Assembly (NCBI GenBank): GCA_013002285.1
Contig: JABDKJ010000053.1
Coordinates: 1-21,154 of the forward strand
Source of the DNA: Flavobacteriales bacterium
GTDB taxonomy: Bacteria > Bacteroidota > Bacteroidia > Flavobacteriales > JABDKJ01
Direction of reading: 5' to 3'
DNA: 21,154 nt
Part shown: positions 14,679-21,154 of the stretch, piece by piece
How positions within the stretch are numbered: the stretch's first letter is position 1
How the letters are laid out: each line of letters opens with the position of its first letter
The notes under the pieces: model-generated
Told to the model about the DNA's origin: nothing
Database searches by the model: none
What the model saw: only the letters and a program-made list of their open reading frames with translations
Made by a program: the position numbers and the translations under genes

Positions 14679-15764
14679 ATGTCCAAAAACTATGGTGTAA
14701 TAATGGCCGGAGGCATAGGCAGTCGATTCTGGCCTATGAGCCGCAGCTCTTTCCCAAAGCAATTTCACGATATTCTTGGGCTGGGTAAGTCCTTGATCCA
14801 AATGACTTTTGAGAGACTTTCGAAAGTTTGTCCTCCAGAGAATATTTTGATCGTTACCAATAAAGCCTATTTCGACCTTGTAAAGGAACAGATCCCAGAA
14901 ATACAGGACCATCGCATTTTGTTAGAGCCTTGCAAGAGGAATACGGCTCCTTGCATTGCCTATGCAAATTTCAATATCGCAGCTGAGTGCAAAGATGCAA
15001 ACATCATTGTAGCGCCTTCTGATCATTTGATCCTGAACGAGGATGAATTCGTGAAAACCATAGAACTCGCTTTCGAATCTGCTGAGAATACAAGTAGCCT
15101 TGTAACATTGGGAATAAAGCCGAGCAGGCCGGATACGGGTTATGGCTACATAGAGTTCGAAAAGGGAGAGAATAACGATGTACGAAGTGTACATGCTGTA
15201 GAACAATTCAGGGAAAAACCAGATGCTGGCACTGCTAAAACCTTCCTGGAAAAGGGAAATTTCTATTGGAATTCAGGCATTTTCGTTTGGACATTAAAAG
15301 ACATACAAAATGCATTCAGAAAAGACCTTGGCGGCATTTACGATCTTCTTTCCCAAGGTGCGGATCTATACAATACAGACAAAGAAGAAGCTTTCGTAAA
15401 TGAGACTTATCCCAAATGCGATGATATTTCGATCGATTATGGCATCATGGAAAAGGCAGAAAGTGTAAAAGTGATCTTGTCAGACTTCTCCTGGTCAGAT
15501 CTAGGGACTTGGGGCTCTCTCTATACACATGTTGAAAGAGACGAGAATGAAAATGCGATGATCGGAAAGGACATACTTATGTACGACTCCAGTGACAATA
15601 TGGTGAAAGTAAGTGCCGATAAGTTGGTTGTACTTCAGGGACTCGAAGGATACATTGTGGTAGAGACTGAAGAGGCCTTATTAGTGTGCAAGAAAGACGA
15701 GGAGCAAAAGATAAAGCAGATCGTGTCAGACCTAAAGTCGGGGGGACTGGCCTCCTATACCTGA
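14679..15764 (+). CDS. manC: Mannose-1-phosphate guanylyltransferase
   Basis: Makes GDP-mannose from mannose-1-phosphate and GTP, a precursor for fucose, mannose and related sugars in surface glycans. The nucleotidyltransferase signature MAGGIGSRFWPMSRSSFPKQ is at residues 9-28. Further hallmarks are APSDHLI (about 112-118), GYGYIEF, KPDAGTAKTFLEKGNFYWNS with GIFVW, SIDYGIMEKA and FSWSDLGTW. At 361 residues it is the guanylyltransferase-only form; the long bifunctional enzymes add a phosphomannose isomerase cupin of about 110 residues, absent here. It starts two bases after the aminotransferase stop. Its last ten bases overlap the end of the convergent rsmA gene, and no hairpin terminator separates them. 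Confidence 0.92.
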   Translation: MSKNYGVIMAGGIGSRFWPMSRSSFPKQFHDILGLGKSLIQMTFERLSKVCPPENILIVTNKAYFDLVKEQIPEIQDHRILLEPCKRNTAPCIAYANFNIAAECKDANIIVAPSDHLILNEDEFVKTIELAFESAENTSSLVTLGIKPSRPDTGYGYIEFEKGENNDVRSVHAVEQFREKPDAGTAKTFLEKGNFYWNSGIFVWTLKDIQNAFRKDLGGIYDLLSQGADLYNTDKEEAFVNETYPKCDDISIDYGIMEKAESVKVILSDFSWSDLGTWGSLYTHVERDENENAMIGKDILMYDSSDNMVKVSADKLVVLQGLEGYIVVETEEALLVCKKDEEQKIKQIVSDLKSGGLASYT

Positions 15765-16522
15765 TCTTTTAGGATCCTGCTTAACTCAATAAAATCCTCT
15801 GCGCTCAGTCGTTCTGCACGCAGCTGCAAAACTTCGGACTGAAATCCTTCAGGAAGAATTGACTTCAAGGCATTTCGCAATGTTTTCCGCCTTTGGTTAA
15901 AGGCAAGTTTCACCAACCTGAACAAGAATTTTTCATCGCAATTCGGGATGCTATCCCTATACCTGGTCAATCGAATAATAGCCGACTTCACTTTTGGAGG
16001 TGGGTCAAAAACATGTTCGTCCACTGTATACAAGTATTCAGTTTTAAAGTATGCCTGTGCTAAAACACTCATGATACCGTATGTCTTATTGCCCGGAGGC
16101 GATGCGATCCGTTCCGCAACTTCCTTCTGGAACATGCCTACTACTTCTATTACTTTGGCGCGATGTTCTAGTGCTTTAAAAATGATCTGAGTGGATATGT
16201 TGTACGGGAAATTCCCAATGAGGCAGATGTTTTTTTCCGGCAATTGGCCAAGATCCATCTTCAAGAGATCTTGATCAAGGATATGTTCCTGAAAATGGGG
16301 ATATGCTTTTTTTAAATAAGCAATGGATTCTCTGTCTACCTCTACCAGCTTTAATTTCTTAGGATACTGTTTGATCAAATATTGCGAGAGAACTCCTGTT
16401 CCCGGACCTACCTCTATGATCAGGTCTGCCGTCTCACTAAGAGTAAGACCGTTCACAATATCTTCTGCTATAGAAAGGTCTCTAAGAAAATGTTGTCCAA
16501 GATGTTTCTTGGCTTTAACCAT
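15755..16522 (-). CDS. rsmA: 16S rRNA (adenine1518-N6/adenine1519-N6)-dimethyltransferase
   Basis: Also called KsgA. It dimethylates two adjacent adenines in helix 45 of 16S rRNA late in small-subunit assembly; lack of this methylation gives kasugamycin resistance. The 255-residue protein starts VKAKKHLGQHFLRD (2-15), the classic KsgA beginning. S-adenosylmethionine motif I is EVGPGTG (37-43), the acidic ribose ligand lies in LVEVDRE (59-65), and the catalytic motif IV is NFPY (104-107), as NLPY in most relatives. The C-terminal helical domain contains AFNQRRKTLRNALK. The start ATG lies inside the last codons of the DUF4286 gene (8-base overlap), so the two are coupled. The 3' end overlaps the convergent guanylyltransferase gene by ten bases. 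Confidence 0.96.
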   Translation of the reverse strand: MVKAKKHLGQHFLRDLSIAEDIVNGLTLSETADLIIEVGPGTGVLSQYLIKQYPKKLKLVEVDRESIAYLKKAYPHFQEHILDQDLLKMDLGQLPEKNICLIGNFPYNISTQIIFKALEHRAKVIEVVGMFQKEVAERIASPPGNKTYGIMSVLAQAYFKTEYLYTVDEHVFDPPPKVKSAIIRLTRYRDSIPNCDEKFLFRLVKLAFNQRRKTLRNALKSILPEGFQSEVLQLRAERLSAEDFIELSRILKDQV

Positions 16523-16832
16523 GGTCTACTATTTCTAATAAGGTTCTGAAAGCTGCGAATTTTCCACCGTATTTGTCGTTATGCTCTTTTTGCAGGGCAG
16601 GGGAGTGAAAGGCTTGATATTCATTCAATGCAGCCATGCTCTTGGCTGTGTACATAATGGAATAGGTCATTCCGCCTTCTTCCTCTGCGAGGATCCTGGA
16701 GAATTTGAATTCAGTGAAGAAGCCGGTCTTCATTACATCAGGAATGTGGATGTCTTTCATCCAAGCTAACCAATCGCCATGCACTTCATAGTCTATGGAA
16801 ACGGTGACATTATATATAACGGGTTGGGACAT
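16515..16832 (-). CDS. DUF4286 family protein
   Basis: A 105-residue soluble protein starting SQPVIYNVTVSIDYEVHGDW, with the family's WLAWMKDIHIPDVMKTGFF segment (about 22-40) and AFHSPALQKEHNDKYGGKFAAFRT near the end. Size and pattern suggest a single ferredoxin-like alpha/beta barrel domain like small heme-degrading or dimeric barrel proteins, but that is inference. Its function is not established. In this window it is the first gene of a two-gene unit and its stop overlaps the rsmA start by eight bases. I found no full-match promoter directly in front; TAAATTCG on the minus strand (16854-16847) is a one-mismatch -7 candidate. Confidence 0.85.
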   Translation of the reverse strand: MSQPVIYNVTVSIDYEVHGDWLAWMKDIHIPDVMKTGFFTEFKFSRILAEEEGGMTYSIMYTAKSMAALNEYQAFHSPALQKEHNDKYGGKFAAFRTLLEIVDHG

Positions 16833-16860
16833 ATAGTAGATTTGGGGCGAATTTAATTAA

Positions 16861-16891
16861 AAGGAAAAGCAATCGCTCTGATAAAGAGCAA
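16861..16891 (-). terminator. Probable terminator after the TPR gene
   Basis: On the minus strand TTGCTCT-TTATC-AGAGCGA forms a 7-bp stem (one wobble) with a 5-base loop, followed by a T-rich but interrupted run (TTGCTTTTCCTTTT). It lies 20 bases beyond the stop of the TPR gene and before the DUF4286 gene, which reads the same way. Stability is moderate, so some read-through is possible. Confidence 0.5.
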
Positions 16892-16910
16892 TAGGAGAAA
16901 TATGTGGAGA

Positions 16911-18749
16911 TTAATTATATATATCCCCTCTTAGATATCGGAATCGCTTTCTGGCCTCAGAAGCATAGATGGAACCGGGGAAGTCAGTCATCAGTTTTTG
17001 GTAAAGTTCCATGGCTTTATCTTCGTCCTTGAAGACATTCTCGTTCATCTGTGCCAATTCTATAAGCGCATTGTCTGCAAGTATGTCGTAGAAGAATAGG
17101 TCAATGATATCGGTAAGATAAGTGGCCGCTGTTTCGAACTCACCTTTTTTATAAGCGATCTTAGACTTTTGGTACAAGATCTCATCTTCTAATGAATGTG
17201 CTGGGTAAAGGGTGTTTATAGAGTCTAGCGTTGCAAGAGCCTCGTCAAATCTGTTTTGAATTGTAAGAAGATCCGCAGTGGCATATTTCATCATGGGATC
17301 GGTGATCGTATCCAGGTTCAAGTTATCCGTGATCAGCAATGAAAGGTCCATAGCATCGTTAGAGATCAGTTTGGAAGTGCTGGCTTTCAATACATCCAAT
17401 TGTGCTTGCGCCCATTCAAAATCTCCTGTGTAGTAAGAGATCTTTGCATTCCTGAATCGAGCCTCATGGCCCAAAAGGTCATCTTTGAAATCTTTGTCAA
17501 CCTGAGAGTAATAAATAGATGCATCCCAGATATAGCCTTGAGAAAGCAGAATGTCACCCATATCCAGTTTACACCAGGTTTTTAAGGTTAGCTCTGTTCC
17601 GGGCACTGCTATCGCTTCTTCTAAAAGGCTTAGGGCCTCTTCTGGGTTGTAAAGGTGATAGGCTTCTATGTACGCCAATTCTCTTATGATCTTTGTGGTT
17701 TGAGAATTCCTTCCAAGGTCATTCAATACAGAATTGTACTTGGCTTTCAGTTCTTCAAACTGTTCCTTGGTGCTATAGACATCATTCAAAAGCGCCTTCT
17801 TTAAGGTGCTCACTTCCATGGTCTTACCAATATTGTAGTATTTATATGAATCGCCCTTTTCCGCAATGTAGTTGTAACATTTAGCGGCAACCTCAAATGC
17901 ATTGTTGTTGGAACAAAGGCTAGCCAGACTGATCAAGCGCAATCCATCTTCCTTTAATCGCTTATCCAATGCTTTGGTATGGATGAAAGCAGAATTGAAA
18001 TCTTTCTTCTGAGTGAAAACCCAGATCAACAATTCATAGAACACCTCCTCTTGGGGTTCTTGCTGAACTTTCTTCAAAAGCTGTTCTTTCAACAGGTCTG
18101 CATTTGGGTCGTCTTCTTGAAAGTCAATGGCCTTGTTCAGTTTTGTTTGAACCGTCTTTTTGTAATTGCTATTGAATGAAAGGTAATCCAGGTACTCTGT
18201 TATCATCAATTCATATTTTCCCTGTGAGCCATAGATCTCCGCGATCTGGAAATTGTAATAATTGGCATCCCTATCTTTTCCTTGTTCTTTTAGTTTCTTT
18301 TTACCGATCTCATAGGTGTCCAGAGCGTCCTCAAGCATATTCCGCTTCGTAAAGGCATTCGCGAGCTGCGTTACTTTAGAACGCTGCCCGTCTATTTTTG
18401 ACTTGGCTTCCTCATATTCGTCCCTTGCTTTGCCCTCTTCTCCCAGAGCTTTGTGAATGTCACCTGCGTCCAAATGCAATTCCAGCTTGTCTTTGTAGCG
18501 CTTCATGTGGCGTTTCACTAATTTCTGCGCCTCATCATATTGTTCAGTTTCTTTGAGGCAGACCAGGTACTTCTCGTACGTTTTCATCCCTGGCTTCTTC
18601 TTGTAAATGTCTTCCAGGTACAAAAGAGCTTTTGAATATTCTCCATTCAAGTAATACTCATCTGCCAATGCTTCGTTCTGAGCAATAGCCGTATTTCCTA
18701 TGAAAAGGAAGAGAACAATAGAAAATGATATGCTAATGAATTTGGTCAT
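16911..18749 (-). CDS. Exported tetratricopeptide-repeat protein
   Basis: A 612-residue protein with a signal peptide at 1-23 (ISISFSIVLFLFIGNTAIAQ) and helical repeats along its whole length. TPR-like units are clear at about 24-95 (LADEYYLNGEYSKALLYLED, YEKYLVCLKETEQYDEAQKL), 100-160, and again in the C-terminal third, for example YAGDF-like SYYTGDFEWAQAQLDVL and KSKIAYKKGEFETAATYLTD. The last repeat, KAMELYQKLMTDFPGSIYAS followed by EARKRFR, resembles the YbgF/TPR_6 type that binds envelope partners. It should act in the periplasm as a scaffold; no catalytic motif is seen. The ATG at 18749 directly abuts the stop of the preceding lipoprotein gene (18750), which argues that the two products are made together. 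The specific partner is unknown. Confidence 0.85.
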   Translation of the reverse strand: MTKFISISFSIVLFLFIGNTAIAQNEALADEYYLNGEYSKALLYLEDIYKKKPGMKTYEKYLVCLKETEQYDEAQKLVKRHMKRYKDKLELHLDAGDIHKALGEEGKARDEYEEAKSKIDGQRSKVTQLANAFTKRNMLEDALDTYEIGKKKLKEQGKDRDANYYNFQIAEIYGSQGKYELMITEYLDYLSFNSNYKKTVQTKLNKAIDFQEDDPNADLLKEQLLKKVQQEPQEEVFYELLIWVFTQKKDFNSAFIHTKALDKRLKEDGLRLISLASLCSNNNAFEVAAKCYNYIAEKGDSYKYYNIGKTMEVSTLKKALLNDVYSTKEQFEELKAKYNSVLNDLGRNSQTTKIIRELAYIEAYHLYNPEEALSLLEEAIAVPGTELTLKTWCKLDMGDILLSQGYIWDASIYYSQVDKDFKDDLLGHEARFRNAKISYYTGDFEWAQAQLDVLKASTSKLISNDAMDLSLLITDNLNLDTITDPMMKYATADLLTIQNRFDEALATLDSINTLYPAHSLEDEILYQKSKIAYKKGEFETAATYLTDIIDLFFYDILADNALIELAQMNENVFKDEDKAMELYQKLMTDFPGSIYASEARKRFRYLRGDIYN

Positions 18750-19301
18750 TTAGTTTTGTCTGGTCTTGATATCGTTGATCAATTCCAACTGTCTATCATA
18801 TTTTACTACAGCTATCTTGGAATTTTGTTTCAATTGTCCGATGTTCTTTATCAGCATTTTTACGGCTTTTGCCTCACTTGAAATATATTCTGTAGCCACT
18901 TTTGGGTCTAACAGGTTGTCTTTCAGGTCTTTCTTAAGGTTTCTTAACTGCTTTTTTGTAGTGAAAAGTTCTTCTCTCAATTTTCCATGGTTCTTTTCTA
19001 TGCTGCCATAGGTCTTCCCCGCGGCTTTAAGGTCATCAAGAAGCGTTCCGATCTCAGTGGTCATGGCATCTGGATAATTGCGCACATACATCTTCAGTTC
19101 TTCAACATCTTCTTTGACCTGCATTGCCTTCAGAGTGGCATCTTCCACATCCAGAGTTTTGAAGATGGCATCTATACTATCGGTTTGCACTTGAAGCCTT
19201 TCTACTTCCTTCATTTCATTGGCAAAAGGGTGCTCTGAACATGAGCTCAAAGCCAAGAGCAAAACTAGGCCTGCAATGGCGCTATAAAGGTGGGTTCTCA
19301 T
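18750..19301 (-). CDS. Coiled-coil lipoprotein downstream of serS
   Basis: A 183-residue lipoprotein. The signal (YSAIAGLVLLLALSSC) ends in the lipobox LSSC, with the lipidated cysteine at about residue 22. The mature part is almost entirely charged helix with heptad-like spacing, for example EMKEVERLQVQTDSIDAIFK, LDDLKAAGKTYGSIEKNHGK and LREELFTTKKQLRNLKKDLK, so a long coiled coil is expected. There is no other domain. The start ATG at 19301 lies one base beyond the serS stop, and its own stop touches the TPR gene start. I infer an envelope-anchored adaptor that may pair with the TPR protein; I do not recognise a characterised family. Confidence 0.8.
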   Translation of the reverse strand: MRTHLYSAIAGLVLLLALSSCSEHPFANEMKEVERLQVQTDSIDAIFKTLDVEDATLKAMQVKEDVEELKMYVRNYPDAMTTEIGTLLDDLKAAGKTYGSIEKNHGKLREELFTTKKQLRNLKKDLKDNLLDPKVATEYISSEAKAVKMLIKNIGQLKQNSKIAVVKYDRQLELINDIKTRQN

Positions 19302-19302
19302 T

Positions 19303-20574
19303 TTAATAGATCATATCAAATCCTGTGAATGGCTGCAATGCTTTAGGGATCTTGATACCATCTGCTGTTTGATGGTTTTCCAATAAGGCGGCCACTATCC
19401 TTGGTAACGCCAGAGCGCTCCCATTTAGTGTATGCACCAATTGGGTTTTTCCATTTGCATCTTTATACCGCAACTTTAATCTGTTGGCCTGGAATGTCTC
19501 GAAATTTGAAACCGAGCTGCACTCTAGCCATCGGCTCTGTGCAGTGGAATAGACCTCAAAGTCATAAGTAAGGGCAGAAGTGAAACCAAGATCTCCTCCG
19601 CAAAGTCGAAGGATCCGGTAAGGCAATTCCAATTTTCTCAATAGACCTTTTACGTGTTCCACCATTCGGTCTAGATTTTCGTAAGAAGTAGCTGGATCTG
19701 AGATCTCCACGATCTCTACCTTGTCGAATTGGTGAAGTCTGTTCAATCCACGAACATCTTTTCCGTAAGAACCAGCTTCTCTTCTAAAGCAAGGTGTGTA
19801 TCCACATCGTTGAATAGGAAAGTCCTCTGACTTTATGATCTCATCTCTAAAGATATTTGTGATCGGTACTTCAGCCGTTGGGATCAAGTAAAGGTCATCC
19901 TCGGTCACGTAGTACATCTGGCCTTCCTTGTCTGGGAGTTGCCCTGTTCCATAACCAGAAGTTTCGTTCACCATAAGTGGTGGCATTACTTCCATGTAGC
20001 CCGCCTCTCTGGCCTCTTCTAAAAAAAAATTGATCAAAGCTCTTTGCAATTGGGCTCCTTTACCCATGTAAACTGGAAAGCCTGCTCCTGAGATCTTCAC
20101 GCCTAGTTCAAAGTCTATGAGTTTGTAGTCCTTGGCAAGATCCCAATGTGGCTTTGCATTGTCACCCAGTTCTGGGATCTCTCCTTCTTCAAATACTGTC
20201 TCATTGTCCTCTTCACTCACACCTGCAGTAACCAATGCATGTGGGATGTTGGGTATACCGTACAAGATCTCCTTAATGCCTTCTTCGGTATTGTGCATGG
20301 TATTCTTCAATGCTGCGATCTCTTCCTTTAGCTCTGCAGGTCTGGCTTTTAGGGCTTCAGCCTCTTCTCTTTTTCCTTGCTTGAAGAGTTCACCTATCTG
20401 CTTGGCTATGTTGTTCGACTCGGAAAGCTTTTCATCCATGGCTGCCTGCGTTTTTTTGCGCTCATCATTCAGAGCTATGACCTTGTTCAAGTCAGCAGCC
20501 GCGTCAACATTCCTTTTTTTTAGCGCTTCTATATATTCCGCTTTACGGCTTTCAATATGTTTTATTTCAAGCAT
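19303..20574 (-). CDS. serS: Seryl-tRNA synthetase
   Basis: Class II aminoacyl-tRNA synthetase that charges tRNA-Ser (and tRNA-Sec where present). The 423-residue length is normal. The N-terminal tRNA-binding coiled-coil arm spans about 25-100 (NKVIALNDERKKTQAAMDEK onward). The catalytic domain has TAEVP (233-237, serine binding), motif 2 FRREAGSYGKDVRGLNRLHQF (split here at 263-283), and motif 3 in LNGSALALPRIVAALLENHQ near 385-404. The protein ends with the usual KIPKALQPFTGFDMI. The start ATG is at 20574, 26 bases after the T-rich end of the rpmA terminator. A TATTTTAG on the minus strand within that T-rich end is a one-mismatch -7 candidate for its own promoter. It leads an operon with two envelope genes. 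Confidence 0.97.
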   Translation of the reverse strand: MLEIKHIESRKAEYIEALKKRNVDAAADLNKVIALNDERKKTQAAMDEKLSESNNIAKQIGELFKQGKREEAEALKARPAELKEEIAALKNTMHNTEEGIKEILYGIPNIPHALVTAGVSEEDNETVFEEGEIPELGDNAKPHWDLAKDYKLIDFELGVKISGAGFPVYMGKGAQLQRALINFFLEEAREAGYMEVMPPLMVNETSGYGTGQLPDKEGQMYYVTEDDLYLIPTAEVPITNIFRDEIIKSEDFPIQRCGYTPCFRREAGSYGKDVRGLNRLHQFDKVEIVEISDPATSYENLDRMVEHVKGLLRKLELPYRILRLCGGDLGFTSALTYDFEVYSTAQSRWLECSSVSNFETFQANRLKLRYKDANGKTQLVHTLNGSALALPRIVAALLENHQTADGIKIPKALQPFTGFDMIY

Positions 20575-20600
20575 TGATCTTCTTTACATTATGGCCCTAA

Positions 20601-20635
20601 AATAAAAAACTCCCGACCTTATATGACCGAGAGTT
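20601..20635 (-). terminator. Rho-independent terminator after rplU-rpmA
   Basis: Read on the minus strand, AACTCTCG and CGGGAGTT form an 8-bp stem (one T-G wobble) with a 12-base loop, followed by TTTTTTATTTT. It lies 25 bases past the rpmA stop and separates the ribosomal-protein genes from serS. Confidence 0.8.
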
Positions 20636-20659
20636 CAATTTTATTAGGACTACATTTCC

Positions 20660-20923
20660 TTATTCCCCTCCCGCAGGTTTTACGGAAACGTATGACTTGT
20701 TATTTCTTCTTTTTCTGAATTGTATCTCACCATCTGTAAGGGCGAAAAGGGTATGATCTTTTCCCATACCAACATTCTCACCTGGATGGTGCTTAGTACC
20801 TCTTTGTCTAACGATGATGTTTCCAGCGATACACTTTTGTCCACCAAAAATCTTAACCCCGAGGCGTTTACTTTCTGATTCTCTACCGTTCTTAGAACTA
20901 CCGGCTCCTTTCTTATGTGCCAT
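20660..20923 (-). CDS. rpmA: 50S ribosomal protein L27
   Basis: An 87-residue component of the large ribosomal subunit near the peptidyl-transferase centre. It starts [20 protein letters not shown], the conserved L27 N-terminus that begins directly after Met, with no cleavable Firmicutes-type extension. Further signature segments are [20 protein letters not shown] and [20 protein letters not shown]. The end is slightly extended and basic ([18 protein letters not shown]). It follows rplU after 21 bases, the standard L21-L27 order. Confidence 0.98.
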   Translation of the reverse strand: MAHKKGAGSSKNGRESESKRLGVKIFGGQKCIAGNIIVRQRGTKHHPGENVGMGKDHTLFALTDGEIQFRKRRNNKSYVSVKPAGGE

Positions 20924-20944
20924 GATCTTTTAAATTTAATTAGA

Positions 20945-21154
20945 CTAAGACTTTCTTTTGCCTCCGTCTAGTTCACCTTGTAATTTCTTTAGCTCGTCCC
21001 ACTTGTCGTCTCTTGCAAGTGCAGCTTGCTCAGCCCAAGTTCCTGGGTTTAGCGCAGCATAACGAGGTCCTGCAGCATCCAAAACTCCTTGGATCGTTTC
21101 AAGACTCGCTGCTGCAAGTTCAGCATACGTATTGATGCCAGCATTGTTCAAGTG
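20945..21154 (-). CDS. rplU: 50S ribosomal protein L21, C-terminal extension (5' end outside window)
   Basis: The frame is open to the right edge; the visible 69 codons end at the stop near 20945 and start in mid-protein (HLNNAGINTYAEL...), so no start codon is present in the window. The visible part is not the beta-barrel core of L21. It is the C-terminal extension seen in Bacteroidota L21 proteins: a helix-hairpin-helix-like stretch (NNAGINTYAELAAASLETI, then GVLDAAGPRYAAL), followed by NPGTWAEQAALARDDKWDEL and KKLQGELDGGKRKS. The assignment rests on this extension and on the position directly before rpmA. L21 binds 23S rRNA; the role of the extension is not established. Confidence 0.85.
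   Translation of the reverse strand, partial: HLNNAGINTYAELAAASLETIQGVLDAAGPRYAALNPGTWAEQAALARDDKWDELKKLQGELDGGKRKS

Noticed and set aside
20132..20605. 157-codon plus-strand frame
   Set aside because: Antisense shadow of serS and of the rpmA terminator; Ser/Phe/Leu-rich composition without motif.
1..21154. Defence system, prophage, insertion sequence, CRISPR array, tRNA or rRNA
   Set aside because: Both strands were read for transposase, integrase, nuclease and helicase motifs, repeated spacers and tRNA-like cloverleafs; none was found. The window is mainly housekeeping and envelope genes.

Overview
The window looks like a chromosomal core region of a Bacteroidota bacterium, probably a marine Flavobacteriales- or Saprospiria-like lineage. 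Three things point there: two secreted proteins with type IX secretion (T9SS) C-terminal sorting domains, promoters that fit the Bacteroidota TTG-N19-TAnnTTTG consensus, and a C-terminal helix-hairpin-helix extension on ribosomal protein L21. Shine-Dalgarno sequences are not obvious upstream of most genes. I see no prophage, transposon, CRISPR array, defence island, tRNA or rRNA.

Layout. (1) Positions 1-3952, minus strand: a tightly packed kynurenine-pathway cluster. In transcription order it holds a secreted protein, a UbiA-like membrane protein, kynureninase, two tiny membrane proteins (64 and 26 residues) and the start of kynurenine 3-monooxygenase, which runs off the left edge. (2) 4062-6959, plus: gcvP, the glycine decarboxylase P-protein, divergent from the kynurenine cluster across a spacer of about 100 bp. 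(3) 7151-10929, plus: two tandem paralogous T9SS cargo proteins with a good promoter in front and a strong terminator behind. (4) 10991-12483, minus: an MlaF/MlaE-type ABC transporter pair. (5) 12570-15764, plus: a small CxxC lipoprotein overlapping a SprT-like metalloprotein, then a class I/II aminotransferase and mannose-1-phosphate guanylyltransferase in a pair. (6) 15755-16832, minus: DUF4286 protein and rsmA, whose tail overlaps the tail of the guanylyltransferase gene. (7) 16911-21154, minus: rplU (partial) and rpmA, a terminator, then serS, a coiled-coil lipoprotein and a large periplasmic TPR protein with almost no spacing.

How the genes fit together. Kynurenine 3-monooxygenase and kynureninase catalyse consecutive steps from kynurenine through 3-hydroxykynurenine to 3-hydroxyanthranilate, for tryptophan catabolism or de novo NAD synthesis. 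The MlaE/MlaF pair would be the inner-membrane engine of a lipid transporter; no MCE substrate-binding subunit lies beside it. The serS operon joins a housekeeping aminoacyl-tRNA synthetase to two envelope proteins that may work together.

Most of the window is ordinary housekeeping. The least explained items are the two membrane microproteins inside the kynurenine cluster, the UbiA-like protein lacking a canonical first Asp-rich motif, the shared third domain of the tandem T9SS proteins, and the lipoprotein/TPR pair behind serS.
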